DNA from: Clostridia bacterium
GTDB lineage: Bacteria > Bacillota > Clostridia > Oscillospirales > SIG627
DNA: 64,000 nt
Reading direction: 5' to 3'
Assembly (NCBI GenBank): GCA_017520825.1
Contig: JAFXEX010000002.1
Span: 144,969 to 208,968, forward strand
Below are positions 59,865 to 64,000 of the stretch, one piece after another. Within the stretch, counting starts at the first letter, position 1. Each line of letters starts with the position of its first letter. Made by a program: the position numbers and the translations under genes. The notes beneath the pieces are model-generated. The model was not told the DNA's origin. It did no database searches and was given only the letters and a program-made list of their open reading frames with translations.

Positions 59865-60881
59865 TTATTCTATTACAATAGTCATACCACCGTTTTCAGC
59901 GCTCTTTCCTACTGCATCAATAAGCTTAATGGTTTCAAGAGTGCTTTCGGGGGGATTGATTTCGTTCTTTCCACCATTTAAGAGCAGATTCACGAAATAC
60001 TCAATTTCTTCGTAAATACCACCGTTTACGTGTATCTGGTCAAGAGTCGTACTTCCCTCGTCCTCGTAAAGAGTAACTTTACCAGTCTGGTCACAGTAAA
60101 TGGTTGCTTCCTCAAACTTAACTCGCCAAAGCGCCTTAAAGGGGAAGCTCTGAGGATATCCCCAATCACCTCTGACGGTAACGAATGCGTCGTCGTATAC
60201 AAAGGTTGTGGTTACTGAATCACAATATGAAATCTTTCCACTTGAAACGGCAGAAATCTGCTTGGGAATGCCGAAAATGTACTGCACCAAATCAATGTCG
60301 TGAAGGTGCATATCGAATATTACGCCGTCAGCTCTGTTGGTATATTCCTTGCCCTTCTTTATTCTCCAGGCAGGAAGAGCCGAAAGTCTTGTGAAATCTC
60401 CGGCTACAAGCTTTCCGTACTTGCCACTGTCAACGATACTCTTCAAATATGCAGTGCTTTCGTAAAATCTTACCAGATGTCCTACCATAAGCTGACCCTT
60501 TGATTTATGGGCAGCAGCTATCATTTCCTCACATTCCTCCTCGGTGCTTGCCATAGGCTTTTCAACAAGGACGTTAATATCCTTTGCCAAAGCCTTTATA
60601 ACGGCATCCTTATGGAGAAAGGTGGGAAGGCAAATATCTACAAGGTCAAGATTTTCCTTTTCCAGCATTTCATCAATATCTGTATAGCAATTATCCACTC
60701 TGATAAGTGGTTCGTCGGTAATGCTGGACGTATTGATTTTAATTTCCCTATTAAAATTTTCGGGATTAATGTCGCATAATGCCACAAGCTTAACGGGGAC
60801 TCCAGTCTCTTCAAGCTTTTGATATGCACGTCTGTGCTGGGCAGAAATTCCTCCACAGCCCCAAATTCCAACTCTTAACAT
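59865..60881 (-). CDS. Gfo/Idh/MocA family oxidoreductase
   Basis: A 338-residue NAD(P)-dependent sugar or inositol dehydrogenase type protein. The Rossmann motif GIWGCGGISAQHRRAY is at the N-terminus, VLVEKPMASTEEECEEM (the EKP motif) near residue 90, and FDMHLHDIDLVQYIFG near residue 175 supplies the conserved Asp/His pair. The substrate is unknown. It lies between the nitrilase and GH92 genes, which suggests work on a sugar from glycans. The start MLRVGIWG follows AGGAGAG. Confidence 0.92.
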   Translation of the reverse strand: MLRVGIWGCGGISAQHRRAYQKLEETGVPVKLVALCDINPENFNREIKINTSSITDEPLIRVDNCYTDIDEMLEKENLDLVDICLPTFLHKDAVIKALAKDINVLVEKPMASTEEECEEMIAAAHKSKGQLMVGHLVRFYESTAYLKSIVDSGKYGKLVAGDFTRLSALPAWRIKKGKEYTNRADGVIFDMHLHDIDLVQYIFGIPKQISAVSSGKISYCDSVTTTFVYDDAFVTVRGDWGYPQSFPFKALWRVKFEEATIYCDQTGKVTLYEDEGSTTLDQIHVNGGIYEEIEYFVNLLLNGGKNEINPPESTLETIKLIDAVGKSAENGGMTIVIE

Positions 60882-60939
60882 ATTTTTTTCTCTCCTCGTC
60901 ACAGTAAAATTATGTTGAATTAATTCTCAAAGCTATATA

Positions 60940-61752
60940 TTATTCAAAAGCCTTCGGACAAAGTCCTTTTGCTATGAAATCGTCGTTTCTCACAATATCT
61001 CCACCAAAGCCTGCAGTACGAAGATATTTTTCACAGGGCGATATATCAAGGGAAATACTGCCCACGTCTTTTCCCATATCCTTTAATATCTGTCCGTCGG
61101 GCGCTACAATCATTGTACACCCTCCACGCTCATCACTGTCCATAGAGAACGAGGACCTGACAACGTATGCGTTACAACGAAATGCCGTAAGCTTTGCCTG
61201 AGCACGGATAATATCCGTTCGCTCACCTCTCTGATAACCCGGAACGAGAATAACGTCGGGCTTGAATTTAGCTATAAATTCAATCTGCTCATTGAAATAA
61301 ACGTCGTAACAGGTCATAAAGGCAAAGCGTATTCCGTCAATTTCAAAGGCGCATTTGCATCTTCCGTCAGCCTCACCGGCTTCAACGCCAAGCAAAATTT
61401 CAGATGGTGGAAGGTGTTGCTTATTGTAAACGAAAGCAACCTCGCCGTTTTTATCAAAAAAATAGGTGCTGTTTTTGATTTTGTCGTCTCTTTTCTGCAA
61501 CACGTTTATAACTACGTATGCGCCCTTTTTTCTTGCCACATCGGAAGCCTTTTTAAGCATTATCTCAGCACGGGGCAATGCCCTCAGCTCACTCTCAACG
61601 TCGGAAAGACCGCCTGCGTTGGAATATTCGGGCAGAAGTATCAAACCGTTGGGCGCCACCTCTTCAAGTTTTTCGCACAAAAACTGCGCTATCTTTTCAT
61701 CGGGATTTTCCCCAACGAAATAGGAAGGCTGTACGGCAGTAACTTTCAGCAT
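60940..61752 (-). CDS. carbon-nitrogen hydrolase (nitrilase superfamily)
   Basis: A 270-residue amidase-like enzyme with the nitrilase catalytic set: Glu42 (LLPEYSN), Lys111 (VYNKQHL) and Cys148 (MTCYDVYF). It would hydrolyse an amide or N-carbamoyl group. It lies between the HAD phosphatase and the Gfo/Idh/MocA gene in the GH92 operon, so an amide of a sugar derivative is possible but not shown. Confidence 0.9.
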   Translation of the reverse strand: MLKVTAVQPSYFVGENPDEKIAQFLCEKLEEVAPNGLILLPEYSNAGGLSDVESELRALPRAEIMLKKASDVARKKGAYVVINVLQKRDDKIKNSTYFFDKNGEVAFVYNKQHLPPSEILLGVEAGEADGRCKCAFEIDGIRFAFMTCYDVYFNEQIEFIAKFKPDVILVPGYQRGERTDIIRAQAKLTAFRCNAYVVRSSFSMDSDERGGCTMIVAPDGQILKDMGKDVGSISLDISPCEKYLRTAGFGGDIVRNDDFIAKGLCPKAFE

Positions 61753-61771
61753 AAAATCTCTCCTTAAAAAA

Positions 61772-62434
61772 TCATATCAGCTTTTGCAAGGTTTCGCCGT
61801 CGTCAATATATACCGTTGCAATTTTCTTCATCTCTTCGTGTCCGTAATTGTATTTGTCGTAAATACCCACGGTTTTCATTCCAAGCTTATTTGCCGTGTT
61901 TATTGCAATATGTGAATCCTCGAAAACGTAGGTGCCGTCTATTCCCGTGCCGAGAAACTCCAAGGCTTTCAGATAAATATCGGGCTGGTCCTTGCCCTTG
62001 CCAATTTCTGCGCAGGAAAAAATACTTGTAAAATACTTACCGATTTTGCAATGTTCAACGGCAATTTTAATAAGCTTTATATCGGTTGCAGAGGCTATGC
62101 ACATTCTGATACCCTTTGAATAGCAATGCTCCAAAAATTCCGAAACACCTTTTTTGAGCTCTACCTCATTGCCGTAGAAATCCTTCATCGTTTCGTTTAA
62201 TATGTCGAAAAGCTCTTTTCCACTACTGCCTATACCACAGCTCTTATGTATATGCTCTGCAGCGCCCATCAGCGTCATTGTTCTTATGGCTTTATCCACC
62301 TCGGTAGAAGGCTTGAAGGTGGGGTCATTGAGATACTTTTCTCCGAACTTTTTCCAAATAATATCCCAAAACAAAACGGAATCAATGAGCGTTCCGTCCA
62401 TATCAAATATTGCGCCTTTAAAGTTTTCTAACAT
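61772..62434 (-). CDS. HAD-family hydrolase, beta-phosphoglucomutase-like
   Basis: 220 residues. The HAD nucleophile motif is FDMDGTLIDS with Asp11 and Asp13; a helical cap domain follows, then CIASATDIKLIKIAVEH (motif II Ser/Thr region) and VFEDSHIAINTANKLGMKTVGI (motif IV). It looks like a sugar-phosphate phosphatase or mutase. It is the first gene of the GH92 operon, with an AGAGAGGA site. Confidence 0.88.
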   Translation of the reverse strand: MLENFKGAIFDMDGTLIDSVLFWDIIWKKFGEKYLNDPTFKPSTEVDKAIRTMTLMGAAEHIHKSCGIGSSGKELFDILNETMKDFYGNEVELKKGVSEFLEHCYSKGIRMCIASATDIKLIKIAVEHCKIGKYFTSIFSCAEIGKGKDQPDIYLKALEFLGTGIDGTYVFEDSHIAINTANKLGMKTVGIYDKYNYGHEEMKKIATVYIDDGETLQKLI

Positions 62435-62452
62435 AAGTCCTCTCTCTCATAA

Positions 62453-62749
62453 GCAAATTCCGTCAGGAATTTATATCGCTGATTTCAACTTCGTTGAAAT
62501 CATTATAAAATCAGTGAACGATTTAGATGCCATTGTTTTTGGCGATATACTCGCTCACACTCGTGCGATATATTTGTTTCTCAAATGCGATATAACTCCA
62601 TTTCATTCCGTTGCGATATGATATAAATTCCTTTATCTCGTCCCTAAGGGACATATCGCATTATGAAGTAATATATCGCACCACAAGGTATATCGCAAAT
62701 TCCGTCAGGAATTTATATCGCTGATTTCAACTTCGTTGAAATCATTATA
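62453..62749. repeat. large palindrome array with GCGATAT/ATATCGC spacers
   Basis: A perfect 55-bp direct repeat (62453-62507 and 62695-62749) brackets the array. It contains the AAATTCC/GGAATTT and GATTTCAAC/GTTGAAATC hairpins. Between the copies many short palindromes are separated by GCGATAT or ATATCGC: ACTCGCTCACACTCGTG, ATTTGTTTCTCAAAT, GTCCCTAAGGGAC and others. The spacer changes orientation near the middle, so the whole block can fold on itself. No gene is visible. Confidence 0.85.
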
Positions 62750-62911
62750 CCATAAAACCAAGGTCGCAAGACCTTGAAAGGCGTTAGCCTTGCCCTGTCG
62801 CAACAGGGCAGTTTTGATGATAAAATGTTCTCAAAGTTAAAGACGTAAGTCTTTAATAGCAAAGCCGTGCTTTGCCGATGGCTTCCACGCCATCGCTTTG
62901 AGGTTATTATA
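62744..62911 (-). repeat. dispersed structured repeat, copy B
   Basis: The reverse complement of the element at 43169-43337. The same run of five hairpins is present, ending in ATTATA on both sides. Differences from copy A include CCCTGT/ACAGGG in place of CCTTGT/ACAAGG, a compensatory change, while other changes fall in loops. It abuts the palindrome array. Confidence 0.85.
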
Positions 62912-63033
62912 CCATACCAAAAAAGCAAATACAAGACTTTGAGGCTAATAAATTGCAGGGCAAAATATGAGAATAACGGCATCCGTTTTTGGTTATTTTG
63001 CAACGGATTTGTAAGCCTTTACAATATCTCAAC
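62912..63033. other. AT-rich spacer
   Basis: I see no gene, RNA or repeat here beyond a short copy of TAAGCCTTTAC (63012-63022) that resembles part of the tuf terminator. Confidence 0.4.
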
Positions 63034-63066
63034 AAAAAAAGGCTTACGCAAAGCGTAAACCTTTTT
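63034..63066 (-). terminator. tuf terminator
   Basis: GGTTTACGC (63061-63053, minus) pairs with GCGTAAGCC (63049-63041), followed by seven T residues. Confidence 0.9.
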
Positions 63067-63085
63067 ATTGTTAAGTTATATTAAC

Positions 63086-64000
63086 TTATGCCTTGATTTC
63101 AGAAACAACGCCTGAACCAACTGTTCTACCACCTTCACGGATAGCGAAACGGAGACCCTTTTCGATAGCGATAGGAGTGATAAGCTCAACGTTCATATCA
63201 ACGTTATCGCCGGGGTTGCACATTTCAACGCCTTCGGGAAGAGTGATAACACCTGTAACGTCAGTAGTTCTGAAATAGAACTGAGGTCTGTAGTTTGTGA
63301 AGAAGGGCTTGTGACGTCCGCCTTCCTTTTCAGTAAGAACGTAAACCTGACCTACGAATGAGGTGTGAGGATTGATTGAACCGGGCTTAGCAAGAACCTG
63401 TCCTCTTTCAATCTCGTTCTTCTGGATACCACGGAGAAGAAGACCAACGTTGTCACCAGCTTCTGCGTTGTCCATGAGCTTATGGAACATTTCGATACCT
63501 GTAACAACAGTCTTTCTGCTCTCGTCAGCAAGACCAACGAGTTCAACTTCCTCGTTCATAGTGATAGTACCACGCTCTACTCTACCTGTAGCAACTGTAC
63601 CACGGCCTGAGATTGAGAATACGTCCTCAACAGGCATAAGGAAGGGCATATCAGCCTTTCTGTCGGGTGTAGGAATGTAGCTGTCAACAGCATCCATGAG
63701 TTCCTTGATAGGTGCATAAACTGCATCTTCAGGGTTTGTTGAGTCAGAAAGAAGAGCTGCTCTTGCAGAACCACGAACTACGGGGATGTCATCTCCGGGG
63801 AAATCGTACTCATCAAGAAGTCCTCTGATTTCCATTTCAACGAGCTCAAGAAGCTCATCGTCGTCAACGATGTCGCACTTGTTAACGAATACAACGAGAG
63901 CAGGAACACCAACCTGACGAGCAAGAAGGATGTGCTCACGAGTCTGCTGCATGGGACCGTCTGTACCAGCAACAACGAGGATACCACCGTCCATCTGAGC
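63086..64000 (-). CDS. tuf: elongation factor Tu, 3' part
   Basis: 304 residues to the stop; the reading frame stays open at the window edge, so the N-terminal ~95 residues with the P-loop are missing. The GTPase domain has [23 protein letters not shown] and VNKCDIVDD (the NKCD guanine motif). Domains 2 and 3 follow with [24 protein letters not shown] and [15 protein letters not shown]. It delivers aminoacyl-tRNA to the ribosome. Confidence 0.97.
   Translation of the reverse strand, partial: AQMDGGILVVAGTDGPMQQTREHILLARQVGVPALVVFVNKCDIVDDDELLELVEMEIRGLLDEYDFPGDDIPVVRGSARAALLSDSTNPEDAVYAPIKELMDAVDSYIPTPDRKADMPFLMPVEDVFSISGRGTVATGRVERGTITMNEEVELVGLADESRKTVVTGIEMFHKLMDNAEAGDNVGLLLRGIQKNEIERGQVLAKPGSINPHTSFVGQVYVLTEKEGGRHKPFFTNYRPQFYFRTTDVTGVITLPEGVEMCNPGDNVDMNVELITPIAIEKGLRFAIREGGRTVGSGVVSEIKA

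Noticed and set aside
62453..62911. CRISPR array
   Set aside because: The spacers between repeats are short palindromes, the constant part is only 7 bp and no cas gene is near.

Overview
The window reads as the chromosome of an anaerobic, endospore-forming Bacillota, most likely a member of the Clostridia. The evidence is the C-terminus of dipicolinate synthase B at the left edge, strong AGGAGG-type ribosome binding sites, TTGACA/TATAAT promoters with 17-bp spacers, T-box, TPP and cobalamin leaders, a CIRCE operator, GlpP, and a ferredoxin-dependent 2-oxoacid oxidoreductase. I see no prophage, transposase or CRISPR array. The species cannot be named from sequence alone.

Layout. 1-6400 (+): end of dpaB, an acyltransferase/acyl-CoA ligase pair, a methyltransferase-like protein, an EamA exporter and an acetyl-xylan-esterase-type hydrolase. 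6390-8810 (-): copper pump and copper chaperone. 9000-10690 (+): ECF sigma factor, putative membrane anti-sigma and a lipoprotein. 10750-13270 (+): MBOAT/DHHW polymer acylation pair. 13320-21030 (-): a six-gene operon (SSS symporter, acyl-CoA ligase, iorA, iorB, paaK, ACT protein) behind a tyrosine T-box. 21090-24710 (-): OPT transporter with a PqqD-like protein, then a cobalamin-riboswitch unit (DUF4430 lipoprotein and ECF S component). 24790-34870: a ferritin-like protein, a cation/H+ antiporter, tRNA-Ser, rsmF, a PHP phosphatase, eutH, a thioesterase, a YitT-like protein, and a flavoprotein with a divergent AraC regulator. 34900-41000: rpsO-pnp, CIRCE-htpG, TPP-thiT and glpP. 41060-45830: tspO, an AEC carrier, tRNA-Arg followed by an unusual repeat field, a broken lipoprotein gene and a MATE exporter. 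45920-53440 (-): a tightly packed nine-gene housekeeping operon (DUF951, prfA, sua5, coaE, lytic transglycosylase, M18, U32, TagA-type transferase, tmk). 53880-57490: a CNNM-type CBS protein, an ASRT-family protein and fhs. 57620-62430 (-): a glycan-catabolism operon (HAD, nitrilase, Gfo/Idh/MocA, GH92). The right edge holds repeats and the 3' part of tuf.

The most interesting unit is the T-box operon. Its specifier codon reads TAC (Tyr), and its genes encode the machinery that links arylacetates, arylacetyl-CoA and arylpyruvates. A T-box raises expression when its tRNA is uncharged. That suggests the operon makes or salvages tyrosine from 4-hydroxyphenylacetate by running IorAB in the reductive direction, rather than degrading tyrosine.

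The second theme is structured non-coding DNA. There are tandem units built from the tRNA-Arg 3' end, a two-copy inverted dispersed element with compensatory base changes in a hairpin, arrays of short palindromes separated by constant heptamers, a long helix in the pnp leader and a duplicated hairpin in the rpsO leader.
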